The notes under the pieces: generated by a model
Database searches by the model: none
What the model saw: the letters and a program-made list of their open reading frames with translations, nothing else
Told to the model about the DNA's origin: nothing
Shown here: positions 8,374-17,376 of the stretch, piece after piece
How the letters are laid out: each line of letters opens with the position of its first letter
Position numbering within the stretch: position 1 is the stretch's first letter
Assembly: GCF_030380735.1 (NCBI RefSeq)
Contig: NZ_JAUDRZ010000025.1
Location: 124,001-188,000, forward strand
From: Rhizobium sp. S152
Lineage (GTDB): Bacteria; Pseudomonadota; Alphaproteobacteria; Rhizobiales; Rhizobiaceae
Length of the DNA stretch: 64,000 nucleotides
Direction of reading: 5' to 3'
Made by a program: the position numbers and the translations under genes

Positions 8374-8392
8374 CTCCCTCCGGGGAGTTTTT
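8374..8392 (+). terminator. Possible intrinsic terminator
   Basis: A 5-bp stem CTCCC / GGGAG with a T run. No plus-strand gene is seen before it, so it may mark the 3' end of a lost gene or an island edge. Confidence 0.4.
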
Positions 8393-8499
8393 GTGTTTTT
8401 GGGCCACGGCCGTTCGCAGTTCGGTTTGCTGATCTTAGTAAAAGCTCATTATGCCCCCTGCCGCACATTCTTGGTTGCCACGGCGGCCCCCATGTCCGA

Positions 8500-9030
8500 C
8501 TATTTTCGCCGGGTTCTCTTCTTGCCACGCAAGGCTAAGACGCCAACGACGAAGAGTATAGCTGCGACGACATAGCCGCCGTGCCCCTCAGAGCTTCCCG
8601 ATCTTTCAGCATTTGTTTCGTGGTTGCCGCTCGACACCTTTTGAGGCGAGGTGCTGTTTAACGGCATTGAGCCTAAATCTGGCTTAGGCTCGGTGTCTGT
8701 CGGCGACGCGGGAAGTGCCGCAGCTTGTGCCGCTCCGGTTGCTGGTGCTGATACGTTTCCGGAAAGACCAGGCGCCGCGAACAGCGCCCTCAGGGTCTCT
8801 TGAGTGATGATGCCAGACGGGGTCAAATCGTGTTCCCGCTGAAACCCTTTCAGCGCCGTTACGGACTTCGCTCCCCACAAACCGTCTGCTGCGCCGGCCT
8901 CGAATCCTTGAAGGGAAAGCGCTTTTTGGACCTCCGGTACCGGCCGGATCTCGGCGTGAAGGTCCGACACTGACAACGCCCACACGACGAAAGCAGACAG
9001 TACCGACGCGAATCTGGACTGGAATGACAT
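8500..9030 (-). CDS. Secreted peptidoglycan-binding-domain protein with C-terminal membrane anchor
   Basis: A 176-residue protein: signal peptide (about residues 1-26, ending D-L-H-A-E), a PG_binding_1-type domain (about 30-90: V-Q-K-A-L-S-L-Q-G-F ... D-G-L-W-G-A-K-S ... L-K-G-F-Q-R), a Ser/Pro/Thr-rich linker, then G-H-G-G followed by a hydrophobic helix and a basic tail. The C-terminus looks like a stop-transfer or sorting tail. It is divergent from the hxs operon, whose hxsA product carries the same type of cell-wall domain, so it probably belongs to the same system. Confidence 0.75.
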   Translation of the reverse strand: MSFQSRFASVLSAFVVWALSVSDLHAEIRPVPEVQKALSLQGFEAGAADGLWGAKSVTALKGFQREHDLTPSGIITQETLRALFAAPGLSGNVSAPATGAAQAAALPASPTDTEPKPDLGSMPLNSTSPQKVSSGNHETNAERSGSSEGHGGYVVAAILFVVGVLALRGKKRTRRK

Positions 9031-9240
9031 CGGACTTTCCCACTCTTCCCTAATACGAAATATACACGCAGATTTTCTTCCGCCAATTGTCCGCGCAATG
9101 CTTGCATCGCTCTATCGGGGTTTCTCAACAATCGGACCCGTAGTATCAAAAAACTGTGGATCAACTTCAACGTTTATATGCGGAACCCGCAGCAACCTAT
9201 CTATACTCGCGTTTCTTGTTTGCCCTCCAGGGAAAGTTTC

Positions 9241-9468
9241 GTGACCCTTATGATCGCGCCGATGTTCCGGCCCTACCTCGACGAAGCTCTTGCACGCTTC
9301 TCCTATTTGCATCCTCATGTGCGCGTGGCCGTCACGGAGGAGAGCGTGGTGGTTGCGAGTGATGACCCGGCTGTTATCGCGGAATTTCGACACACGCTGT
9401 ATCGGCAGAAAATTCATCGAGAAACCGACGATCTACGGCAATCGATCATCCAGAGACTGCTCCGATGA
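9241..9468 (+). CDS. hxsD: His-Xaa-Ser system protein HxsD
   Basis: A protein of about 75 residues whose end (F-R-H-T-L-Y-R-Q-K-I-H-R-E-T, then L-R-Q-S-I-I) fits the HxsD family, a small maturation partner of the HxsB and HxsC radical-SAM enzymes. The GTG at 9241 follows CCAGGGAAAG; an ATG at 9178 in the same frame would add 21 residues without a better ribosome site. Its stop overlaps the hxsB start (ATGA). Confidence 0.75.
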   Translation: MTLMIAPMFRPYLDEALARFSYLHPHVRVAVTEESVVVASDDPAVIAEFRHTLYRQKIHRETDDLRQSIIQRLLR

Positions 9469-10871
9469 CCGTTATGCCTTTGAAGTTTCGATCTACGACG
9501 GCGCGCGAACTGATCTTTTGCGACGACGCTGGCGGCTATTTTCGCTCGGACGAAGAATTCCTTGAGAGATATATAAATGGCGTTCTCACACCGACCGATC
9601 AGACGTTTCTGCGCACAAATGGGCATGCATTCAGCAACGCTGGCGACTTGGCATACAACGCCTTCACCTATCGCTGGGCGAAGCGGCTGCATGCGCCGGC
9701 CGATCTGAACTACGCAATCCTTGTCCCGACACTTCGATGCAACCTTGCCTGTTCGTATTGCCAGGTCAGCCGGGTCAACGAGAATGCGCGAGGTCACGAT
9801 TGGGACGACGAGACGCTTAAAAGCGTGCTGGCCTGGCTCGATAGCCTCAAGACCGACACCATCAAGATCGAATTCCAAGGTGGCGAGCCACTTCTTCGGC
9901 TGGACCTCCTCAAAGCTGTGCGGACCTACGCTCGCGATCGGTTCAAGAAGGCGGAATTCGTCGTCTGCACGAATTTGCAGGAGGTAACCGATGAGGCATG
10001 GGAATTCCTGGCGTCGGAGGACACCTCGATAAGCACCTCTCTCGATCCGACCATTGAGCTGCACGAGCGTCATCGAACCTGCAGCGGCAAGTCGACAAGC
10101 CAATTCTTGGAGAACCTACGCCACGCGATAGGCGCGTTTCCAGATCGTGTTTCGGCACTTCCAACATTCGATATCGACGCCCTGCCCGCGCCTCGTGACG
10201 TTATCGAAACGTATTCGGCATTCGGATTCCGCTCGATCTATCTGCGTCCTGTCAATCATCAAGGCTTTGCCCGAAAGCGGTTCCGAACACAGGACATTAG
10301 CTTCGTCTGGAATGACTACGTCCGTCGCTTTGTAATGGCGCTCATCGAATACAACGCACGCGCTGATGTGCCATTGGAGGAGTTCTATTTCTCACATTGC
10401 CTACGCCGCGTCCTGCGCGGGGGACACGATGGTCACGTCGACCTGAGAAATCCCAACATCGTTGGGCGCAGCTATCTGGTAATCGACCATGACGGTGCCT
10501 TTTATCCTACAGACGAAGCACGGATGGTCACCCGGCTGGGACAAATCGACCTCCGCATGGGAGATATCAAGTCCGGGCTGGATCGCTCTATCGTCGACGT
10601 CTTGAACGCCGAAGCGACCAACCTTTTCGACCCGGATTGTGTGCACTGTCCATATCAAGCGTTCTGCGGCGTCGACCTTATCGACGACCTCTCGCGATAT
10701 GGGCGGATAGATCTGCCACGCCATCGAACCGACTTCTGCCAGAGGCATACCGCTATTTTCGATCTGGTGTTTGAACTGATCTACTCCGATGATCCGAACG
10801 TGCGGGCCTCGATAGCGCTGTGGTCTGGCCTGAACTCGGTCGATCCCGAACTGGCAAAGGTTCACCGATGA
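9465..10871 (+). CDS. hxsB: His-Xaa-Ser system radical SAM maturase HxsB
   Basis: A 468-residue radical S-adenosylmethionine enzyme. The [4Fe-4S] motif C-N-L-A-C-S-Y-C begins at residue 92, followed by the glycine-rich F-Q-G-G-E-P. A C-terminal SPASM-like cluster region shows C-V-H-C-P-Y-Q-A-F-C. Together with HxsC it is predicted to modify the His-Xaa-Ser repeat protein HxsA; the chemistry is unknown. It overlaps both neighbours by 4 bases, so the four hxs genes form one tightly coupled operon. Confidence 0.9.
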   Translation: MTVMPLKFRSTTARELIFCDDAGGYFRSDEEFLERYINGVLTPTDQTFLRTNGHAFSNAGDLAYNAFTYRWAKRLHAPADLNYAILVPTLRCNLACSYCQVSRVNENARGHDWDDETLKSVLAWLDSLKTDTIKIEFQGGEPLLRLDLLKAVRTYARDRFKKAEFVVCTNLQEVTDEAWEFLASEDTSISTSLDPTIELHERHRTCSGKSTSQFLENLRHAIGAFPDRVSALPTFDIDALPAPRDVIETYSAFGFRSIYLRPVNHQGFARKRFRTQDISFVWNDYVRRFVMALIEYNARADVPLEEFYFSHCLRRVLRGGHDGHVDLRNPNIVGRSYLVIDHDGAFYPTDEARMVTRLGQIDLRMGDIKSGLDRSIVDVLNAEATNLFDPDCVHCPYQAFCGVDLIDDLSRYGRIDLPRHRTDFCQRHTAIFDLVFELIYSDDPNVRASIALWSGLNSVDPELAKVHR

Positions 10872-11956
10872 TCGATCTGCGTATCAAGGTCGAACCCCTG
10901 CCGTTCTCGGAGCCTCTCGTCCTCAGGCTACGAGAAGGCAACGCCGTTAATGCTGGCGCCGACGACGCCGTCCTGATGTCCGTCGATGGACCGCGCCGCG
11001 AGTATGACTATCACGGCTTCTCGATAGCCTTTCATGCTGACAGTGGCGTCAGCCTAGACAACGACGTCGTAATGATCGTTCCCGGACAGGCCAGCGCCCG
11101 ACGGTTGATCCGGGCAGACTCTGTGCACAACACGCTCCTCATAACCGAACAGTGCGATCAGTTATGCGTAATGTGCTCCCAACCTCCGAAGAAGCAGCAT
11201 GTAGACCTCTTCACCGAACTTGAGACCGCAGCCTCTCTTGCTCCGCGCGACGCCTACATCGGCCTGTCCGGCGGCGAGCCTCTGCTTCACAAGCGTAAGC
11301 TCTTCGACATGTTGATCACGCTTTCTCAGTCCCGACCCGATCTCAAGTTTCATATTTTGTCGAATGGTCAGCATTTCGAGGAGAGCGACATCGATGTTCT
11401 TCAGAACATTGGCACAGATCGAATCCTTTGGGGCATTCCTTTATACTTCGCGACGGCCGCCGAGCATGACGCTCTCGTGAAGAAGGTCGGCGCTTTCGAT
11501 CGACTGCTCGAATCCTTTGCGTTGTTGTTCGACGCGGGCTCCGCGATCGAACTGCGAACCGTGATCATGCGGCAGAACTATTCGATGCTGCCGGCTCTGG
11601 CATCATTCCTCGGTACACACCTCCCCTTTGTCGAGCGATGGGCGCTGATGCAGCTCGAGAACATTGGTTTCGGCCGGATGAACTGGAACTCGAGCTTCCA
11701 GGACACATCGGTAGAGTTCGGACACGTCGCGCGTGCTGTCGACATTGCGTCAGCGAAGGGTTTAGCCGTGCAGCTTTACAATTTTCCGCGTTGTTCAGTG
11801 CCGGTGCGATATCGCCATCTTGCCCCGGCTGCCATCTCGGATTGGAAGAACAAATTTGAAGCGTTCTGCACCGACTGTTCTTCGAGGCAGGCATGCGGCG
11901 GCTTTTTCGAGTGGTACAATCATAAAATCGGTTTCAAGGAGTTGGGGCCAATATGA
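10868..11956 (+). CDS. hxsC: His-Xaa-Ser system radical SAM maturase HxsC
   Basis: A 362-residue radical SAM protein with C-D-Q-L-C-V-M-C (Cx3Cx2C) beginning at residue 96, then L-S-G-G-E-P, and a C-terminal C-T-D-C-S-S-R-Q-A-C that could bind an auxiliary cluster. The ATG at 10868 overlaps the hxsB stop; an upstream frame to 10820 would run deep into hxsB and is rejected. It is the second maturase acting on HxsA. Confidence 0.9.
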   Translation: MIDLRIKVEPLPFSEPLVLRLREGNAVNAGADDAVLMSVDGPRREYDYHGFSIAFHADSGVSLDNDVVMIVPGQASARRLIRADSVHNTLLITEQCDQLCVMCSQPPKKQHVDLFTELETAASLAPRDAYIGLSGGEPLLHKRKLFDMLITLSQSRPDLKFHILSNGQHFEESDIDVLQNIGTDRILWGIPLYFATAAEHDALVKKVGAFDRLLESFALLFDAGSAIELRTVIMRQNYSMLPALASFLGTHLPFVERWALMQLENIGFGRMNWNSSFQDTSVEFGHVARAVDIASAKGLAVQLYNFPRCSVPVRYRHLAPAAISDWKNKFEAFCTDCSSRQACGGFFEWYNHKIGFKELGPI

Positions 11957-12537
11957 AGCGGCGCGTATTTCTAATTCCATCATTGATCGCAGCGGGATTC
12001 CTACCGGCAAAAGCCGGTGCGATGCCGATCGATACAATCGTTAAAAAGCCCGATCCAAACTCGATCCTGGAGCGGCTTAAGATCAAGCATTTATACTCGC
12101 TGGCGGGGCATCGCTCTCATTCAAGCCACAGCTCTCACAGCTCGCACTCAAGTCATCGCTCGGGAAGCGGCGGCGGATATCTCCCCAGGACGACCTATAC
12201 CAGTCCGTCTAACAGCGCTCCCGCGCCGGCGCCTCTTTACACCGCGCCGCCGACCTATACGCCACCGGCGACACTTGCCTCACCCAGCCAGGCGGGCGTG
12301 CCGACCCCAGACGCCAAGATCAAGCCGCTTCCAGGTACGTCGACCAAATTCAAACAGATCGTCATTCTGGTGCAATCGGGACTCACGGCATATGGATACT
12401 ACGCAGGGGCGCTTACCGGCGTCATCGACGACGACACAAGGGCGGCCCTGAGACAGATGCAGCAGGACAACAATCTTAAAGTGACGGGTACAGTTACGAC
12501 GGAGGTCTTGGACGCCTTCGGTATCGCGGCCAGATAG
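11953..12537 (+). CDS. hxsA: His-Xaa-Ser repeat protein HxsA, the presumed modified substrate
   Basis: A 194-residue secreted protein: signal peptide (residues 1-23, ending A-K-A-G-A), a run of six H-x-S triplets at about residues 53-70, a glycine hinge, a Pro/Ala/Thr-rich linker, and a C-terminal PG_binding_1-like domain (about 128-194: G-Y-Y-A-G-A-L-T-G-V-I-D-D-D-T-R-A-A-L). The repeat is the expected target of HxsB and HxsC, and the last domain implies display at the cell wall. It starts 4 bases before hxsC ends. Confidence 0.92.
   Translation: MKRRVFLIPSLIAAGFLPAKAGAMPIDTIVKKPDPNSILERLKIKHLYSLAGHRSHSSHSSHSSHSSHRSGSGGGYLPRTTYTSPSNSAPAPAPLYTAPPTYTPPATLASPSQAGVPTPDAKIKPLPGTSTKFKQIVILVQSGLTAYGYYAGALTGVIDDDTRAALRQMQQDNNLKVTGTVTTEVLDAFGIAAR
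12109..12162 (+). repeat. Coding repeat: six His-Xaa-Ser triplets
   Basis: Six consecutive H-[RS]-S codon triplets within hxsA. Codons for the same residues vary, so the repeat is kept at protein level rather than being a recent DNA duplication. Confidence 0.9.
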
Positions 12538-12747
12538 CACAGCATTATCTGGCGTACTGCGACAGTGATGGTCTATCTCAAGTCGCCGGAAAGCCGATTG
12601 CGGGTTTACAGGTCGTGTGGCGACTTCAGTCGCCCCTGAACGCGGCAAACGACGACCGAGTATTTCGTTTCGCCCACCGCTGGTGTCACCTCTTTGACCG
12701 CAACGGCCTCCCGTACGTGCGAAGCGTTGCCTCCTCGGTCGACCAGA

Positions 12748-13356
12748 TCAAGGACCATCAGGATCCGCAATCCCGGCGGCAAGTGAAAGCTGGCCCAAGG
12801 CAACAGCGGCTTCCGCGCGGGCGCCAGGAATTTGAAGCAAGCCGTGTAGATGACCAAGTAGCTCATTGTCCTCTACATGCGAGAGAACGAAGCCCATGAT
12901 ATTGGCCGCATGTGCCAGATACGTTTGATCGTCGTCGAACTCTAGTTCAAGAAGATGCGCTTGCAATCTGCGCATGGCAGAAGGTCCGGACTGGACGAGA
13001 TAGAGCACGCCTTGCAACGCCTTGGCGCGCGTGATCGGGTGCAGCCCCTTTCGAGCGGCAATCTGCAGCATCGTGACGGGAAGCGACAGAGGCACTTGTG
13101 TTCGCGGACATGCCGCGATGACTCGCGTCATCTCTGCGAGCATGCCGGGGTCTTCCGCGACCGACAGAAAGTAAATCAGCGCCTCGTCGCAGACTAGAGT
13201 TTGCGCTATCCACATGGCGACGAAAAGATCCGCACCCGACGGTTCGTCGCGCAGCTCATCTGCCGCTTCGCGCAGACCGGCGATGCCTTCATTCGAGAGA
13301 TCGACCGGGGCATCCGCTGGATCCCAACCCAATATGCGGTCAACGATTGAATTCAC
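12748..13356 (-). CDS. Helical-repeat hypothetical protein paired with the SMC-like ATPase
   Basis: About 202 residues, rich in Ala/Leu helices and HEAT-like in feel (A-A-D-E-L, V-I-A-A-C-P, A-A-N-I-M-G-F). The GTG start at 13356 lies 10 bases after the stop of the SMC-like ATPase remnant, so both were one operon. The reading frame may be broken near its end: the neighbouring frame continues with plausible protein (V-L-D-L-V-D-R-G-G and on to position 12606). No family recognised. Confidence 0.5.
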   Translation of the reverse strand: MNSIVDRILGWDPADAPVDLSNEGIAGLREAADELRDEPSGADLFVAMWIAQTLVCDEALIYFLSVAEDPGMLAEMTRVIAACPRTQVPLSLPVTMLQIAARKGLHPITRAKALQGVLYLVQSGPSAMRRLQAHLLELEFDDDQTYLAHAANIMGFVLSHVEDNELLGHLHGLLQIPGARAEAAVALGQLSLAAGIADPDGP

Positions 13357-13366
13357 GACTGCAACC

Positions 13367-14778
13367 CTAAAACAGCTTGTCTTCTTTGAAAGCTTGCTTC
13401 CTTCTGTTGGCCGGCACAACGGTATCGAACTCCGTTCGGTCCACCGCGCCAATAATCACTTGGAGTTCTGGCTGGTCTTCGACCGCCTTACCGATACTGC
13501 CGATAAGGTCTGCGAACTCGGCCGCCATCTCTTGTGCGCCCGGTGAGTCAAGAACCAACAAGCCTGGATGCCGTCCGACGCCGGATCTGCGCGCAACGTC
13601 CAAGACTGCGAGTGCCGCGGCCACGCGCACCCTGAGATTTTCGCCGGGAGCCAGGTCTTTGAAGGTCATCTTCTCGGCTCCGCCCTGTTTCACGTCCAAG
13701 CGGTTGATAGAGAGCTTCATGCCCTCCAGGTTCTGAACGCCCAATTGCTCGGAATTGGTCAGCAAAGCGTCACTGACCTGCTGAAGCGTGCTGGCTTGGG
13801 TTTCGTCCATCAGCGTCTTCGATACCACGGTGGCTAATTTCAGGATCGCCAGCAATTTTTGGTAGGCAGCCTCGTCTCGCGGATCCTCTGGCTCGGCGGA
13901 GTGCTCCTTAATAAGGGCTTCGACAACAGCAATGTCGCGGGCAAGTTCGACTGAGCGATCTGGTGCCGAGAGCTCTTTGTGAAGGTCTTCCGTAGCCTTC
14001 ATCAGATTGTTTAGTGCTGTCTTGGTTTGATCCGATCGACGGACGGCCGCCATGTACTCACTATCGCGAAGAGCCAACTGCTTGATGGCATCGGCCGCCG
14101 CTTCGTCGAGAGCCGGCAGTCGGTCATCGGGCTCGCCGACCGGAGGCAAGTCTATATTCCCGCAGAGGCCACAGGTCTCGACCGCTTCGGCCTTGAACCG
14201 ACCGGCGTCGATCGAACCCGTCAACAGCGTTGTCGCCGAACAATGCGGGACCGTCACCCTTTACGAACAGGGCGGCGGACATCGCTGGCCATCCATGCTG
14301 AACGACAGATTCGTTGGCCTTGTGAAAAGCGTGGATGCGCTCGAATCCAAGCTCGTTCATGAACAGGTCGCCGACAGCTTCCTGAAACGCGTCACCTGCG
14401 GGTCCTTCATAAAGGAGCGTTTCGACAGCTTGATGGCGGGTCAGGCGCGCGGTCGCATCTTTCTCATCAACCGCACCTGCTGCCTTCTCCAACTTGATGA
14501 AGTACGTCACGCCGTCGATCTGGAACTCTACGTTGATCCGGTCGAGCCACTTCCACACATCGGGCGTCAGGTGCCCAGGAAAACAGGGCTAACGATCACC
14601 TCAAGGACCGTGAAAAAGTAACGCATTGCGTCGCTGGAGCCAACTTGTGGCGGCTCGCTTCCAAGAACGAGACCTCGAACTGTCGTAGTGCCGCGTCTGC
14701 TTCGGCTTCGTTAGAAGCTTCGATGCGGTAAAGCTCAAGTCCTTTGGACTTCCTGCCTTGCGACCCGGCACTATCCAC
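13367..14778 (-). pseudogene. SMC/RecN-like ATPase, decayed
   Basis: The longest intact piece (13367-14257) has a C-G-L-C-G zinc-hook-like motif, a coiled-coil stretch, an ABC-type signature region (D-L-A-P-G-E-N-L-R) and a Walker B G-L-L-V-L-D-S-P-G. Matching upstream pieces lie in other frames (14124-14558 with V-E-F-Q-I-D-G-V; 14596-14778), with breaks near 14225 and 14590. No Walker A is visible, so the N-terminus is lost or beyond the breaks. Such ATPases with a small partner occur in several defence modules; this one looks inactive. Confidence 0.6.
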
Positions 14779-14894
14779 CGGACCTATTCGCTGAAGTCAG
14801 AAAAACAGTTGAATTCTCAGGTCTGATAGAGTCTTTCGCATTGTTCGTTAACGGTTTTCAGCCAGTGTTCGACATTGCAGCGAAGGAGACCGCT

Positions 14895-16184
14895 TTGACA
14901 GATGGATGGCTGTCCCCGCACATTATAGTGCCTTCAAATCCAACGCCTGAAGAGTCGCTGCCATCTAGGGCCGAGCTGCTAGATGCTATGCGAAAGGGTC
15001 GAGTAGGCAGTCACCTGTTACTGGTCGCTTTCAATCTCGACGCGTCATGGAATTTGCTCAGCGATGAACTGGTTGCTCGCGTTGAGGCTACCGTTTCCGC
15101 TAGATTGCGTCGCATCGCCGGGGTACGCGCTATATATCGGGGGACCAGAGACACCTTCCTGGTTTTGTTAGATGAGGCTAGCGACGATTCTGCTGTCTCA
15201 GTCGCTAAAAAATTGGGAGAGGTCATCAACCGCGCGATGTTGCTTGGAGGAAGAGCGGTGCATGTGCGGAGCGCGGTCGGAATGACGGCGATAGATCCGA
15301 CTGTTCCTGGCGAAACGACGCTACATCACGCCCGCATTGCACTGATGGCAAATCCCCAGCCGTCGGAGAGGGGCATGTCCACTTTCACGTCAGCGATGCT
15401 CGAGCTGACAGAAGCACGTCGAGATTTGGAAGCCGACCTGCGTCGGGCTGTTTCTTTGAACCAGTTCGATGTCGTGTTCCAGCCACAATTTCACATTTCG
15501 AGTGGCCGCCTCCTAGGCTTTGAAGCGTTGATCCGTTGGCCTCATGAAAGACGCGGGTCCGTATCTCCCGCGGAGTTTATACCGCTTGCTGAAGATCTCG
15601 GACTCATCCGGAGCATCGGCGCTTGGGTGCTTCGGGAGGCATGTCTCGCCGCAAGCGGTTGGCCTTCGAAAATATCCGTTTCTGTTAACGTCTCTCCAAC
15701 TCAGCTTGGACCTGGCGACTTTGAAGCAACAGTCATAAGCGCGTTGCGGACAGCAGAGATCGATCCCGGACGGTTAGAGCTAGAGGTGACCGAGGGCGTC
15801 CTCCTGCCCCACGACACCCAAGCGGTTTCGCTGATCGACCGGCTGCGCGGGCTTGGTGTCCGCTTCGCGCTGGATGATTTTGGTACGGGCTACTCCTCAT
15901 TGGCCTATCTGCAACGCTTCTCATTTGACAAGCTGAAAATTGACCAAGCATTCATACGCTCGGCGCCCTCGGAGGCAAACCGCGCCATCTTGCGGGCGGC
16001 GATTGGTATCGCGCACGCGATGAACATGGAAACAATCGCCGAAGGTGTTGAGACTGAAGATCAACTCGCCCTCGTTCGCGAGGTGGGTTGCTCACAGGTC
16101 CAAGGATATTTGACGGGACGTCCGATGTCCGCCGAAGACGCCTCGCGGATCGCAAACAGCGTAGAGGCTCAAAGTGATGTATAG
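14895..16184 (+). CDS. EAL-domain cyclic-di-GMP phosphodiesterase with degenerate GGDEF domain
   Basis: About 429 residues. The N-terminal half is GGDEF-like without the active-site motif; the C-terminal EAL domain keeps F-E-A-L-I-R-W, N-V-S-P, L-E-V-T-E, D-D-F-G-T-G-Y-S-S, K-I-D and A-E-G-V-E-T, so it should hydrolyse c-di-GMP. The TTG at 14895 follows a strong AAGGAGA and is preferred; an upstream frame opens at 14841. Its end overlaps the BLUF gene by 11 bases, so the photoreceptor probably controls this enzyme in trans, as fused BLUF-EAL proteins do in cis. Confidence 0.88.
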   Translation: MTDGWLSPHIIVPSNPTPEESLPSRAELLDAMRKGRVGSHLLLVAFNLDASWNLLSDELVARVEATVSARLRRIAGVRAIYRGTRDTFLVLLDEASDDSAVSVAKKLGEVINRAMLLGGRAVHVRSAVGMTAIDPTVPGETTLHHARIALMANPQPSERGMSTFTSAMLELTEARRDLEADLRRAVSLNQFDVVFQPQFHISSGRLLGFEALIRWPHERRGSVSPAEFIPLAEDLGLIRSIGAWVLREACLAASGWPSKISVSVNVSPTQLGPGDFEATVISALRTAEIDPGRLELEVTEGVLLPHDTQAVSLIDRLRGLGVRFALDDFGTGYSSLAYLQRFSFDKLKIDQAFIRSAPSEANRAILRAAIGIAHAMNMETIAEGVETEDQLALVREVGCSQVQGYLTGRPMSAEDASRIANSVEAQSDV

Positions 16185-16590
16185 ACTTGTCTATTACAGT
16201 AGGAACTCGTGCCCTAATCTCGGCCATCAAGAGATCGATGCCATCCTACGCGTCAGCCGGCGTAACAACGCCGCAGGGGGAGTCACCGGAGCACTGATGT
16301 TCGACGAGGGATATTTCGCTCAGGTGCTTGAGGGCGCGCAGTCCGCGATCGAGGAGACTTTCGAAAGGATTCAGATGGACCCAAGACACTACGATGTTCA
16401 GATCGTCGACTTCTCTCCTGTTTCCGATCGGACGTTCCATCACTGGGCTATGACCTACACAGGAGCCAACCTTTCCGCGCCGGCCCGCAAGCTCATAAAC
16501 GCGAGCGGCGGATTCGACCCTCGATCGCTTTCCGGCCAAGAGATTTTTCTGCAAGTGGCAAGCCTAGTTTTTGCTGAAGGCCGCCCCTGA
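16174..16590 (+). CDS. BLUF blue-light (FAD) sensor protein
   Basis: A 138-residue BLUF domain. The flavin-site residues are visible: Tyr in R-L-V-Y-Y-S (residue 7), N-N followed by G-V-T-G-A-L, Gln in F-A-Q-V-L-E-G, and the H-H-W-A-M of the fifth strand. The first codons are GTG ATG, overlapping the EAL gene stop. BLUF domains change hydrogen bonding around FAD under blue light; with the coupled EAL enzyme this suggests light control of c-di-GMP. Confidence 0.92.
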   Translation: MMYRLVYYSRNSCPNLGHQEIDAILRVSRRNNAAGGVTGALMFDEGYFAQVLEGAQSAIEETFERIQMDPRHYDVQIVDFSPVSDRTFHHWAMTYTGANLSAPARKLINASGGFDPRSLSGQEIFLQVASLVFAEGRP

Positions 16591-16677
16591 ACTCGCTTCA
16601 AGGCAATTCAAGTTCACGCCGTCACGCGCACCTATCTTCGTCAAAAGCCAAGGACCCTCTCCGACAACTCACTTGTT

Positions 16678-17349
16678 CTAGCTTGCGTCATCAACTCCTC
16701 GGCGAATTGCCCCAACGAGGAGACGGATGCCCGCGACGAAGTCAGCGCGATCGTCATGACCTGGAAGCTTTGAGGCGATGCTGGATGTGAAGGGAAATTG
16801 ATCCGGATCGAGAGCCGCCCAAAGCGTCGCGATTTCCCCGAGGAATTTTGACCTGTTAAGCCCTTTTCGAAGAGCGAACTGGGCGTTTGCCGCATTCTGG
16901 GCGGCGACGCCGACAATGTAGCTAAGTAGTGCGGAAACAACACTCCACTCTTCAACGACATTCAAGGCTCGCACCTGATTTCCGATGCGCTCAATGATGC
17001 GTATGGTTGGCATGCTCCCGGCAGCGTGAGACAGTACCGAACCCATCCAGGGATGCAGATCAAGGGCGTCAAAAATCCCGAGACCTATCGAGCAGATTTC
17101 TTCCTCCGGTGTCAGGCCTACATTCGCGTCCAATGCGCGCTCGATGACGACGTCACACGCGGCAATCAATAGATCGTCCTTGTTCTCGACGTGCCAATAG
17201 ATCGCCCCTGCTCCCGTTGCCAAGCTCCTCGCCAAAGCCTGAAAAGTCAGGCCGGCTTCACCCAGGTCGTCAAGGATCGTGATTGCCGTCTGAATGATCT
17301 GTTCCCTAGACAGGGCGTTGCGCTGCCTAGCTCGTGGAGTTTTCTTCAT
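16678..17349 (-). CDS. TetR-family transcriptional repressor
   Basis: A 223-residue TetR-type regulator. The N-terminal helix-turn-helix is clear (L-S-R-E-Q-I-I-Q-T-A, G-L-T-F-Q-A-L-A-R-S-L, G-A-I-Y-W-H-V-E-N-K-D-D-L), followed by a helical ligand-binding domain of TetR_C type. The Met at 17349 is preferred over a frame start six codons earlier. It is divergent from a TetX-like monooxygenase with a palindrome in the shared promoter, the classic arrangement for a drug-responsive repressor. Confidence 0.88.
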   Translation of the reverse strand: MKKTPRARQRNALSREQIIQTAITILDDLGEAGLTFQALARSLATGAGAIYWHVENKDDLLIAACDVVIERALDANVGLTPEEEICSIGLGIFDALDLHPWMGSVLSHAAGSMPTIRIIERIGNQVRALNVVEEWSVVSALLSYIVGVAAQNAANAQFALRKGLNRSKFLGEIATLWAALDPDQFPFTSSIASKLPGHDDRADFVAGIRLLVGAIRRGVDDAS

Positions 17350-17376
17350 CTGAAGATCTTGACACACTTAGAACAC

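Noticed and set aside
12109..12162. Short tandem repeat that could suggest a repeat array or CRISPR-like unit
   Set aside because: It is in frame inside hxsA and encodes the His-Xaa-Ser triplets; no spacers.
13358..13452. Longer start for the helical protein at 12748
   Set aside because: Would overlap the ATPase gene end by about 85 bases and adds a non-protein-like N-terminus; the GTG at 13356 fits operon spacing.
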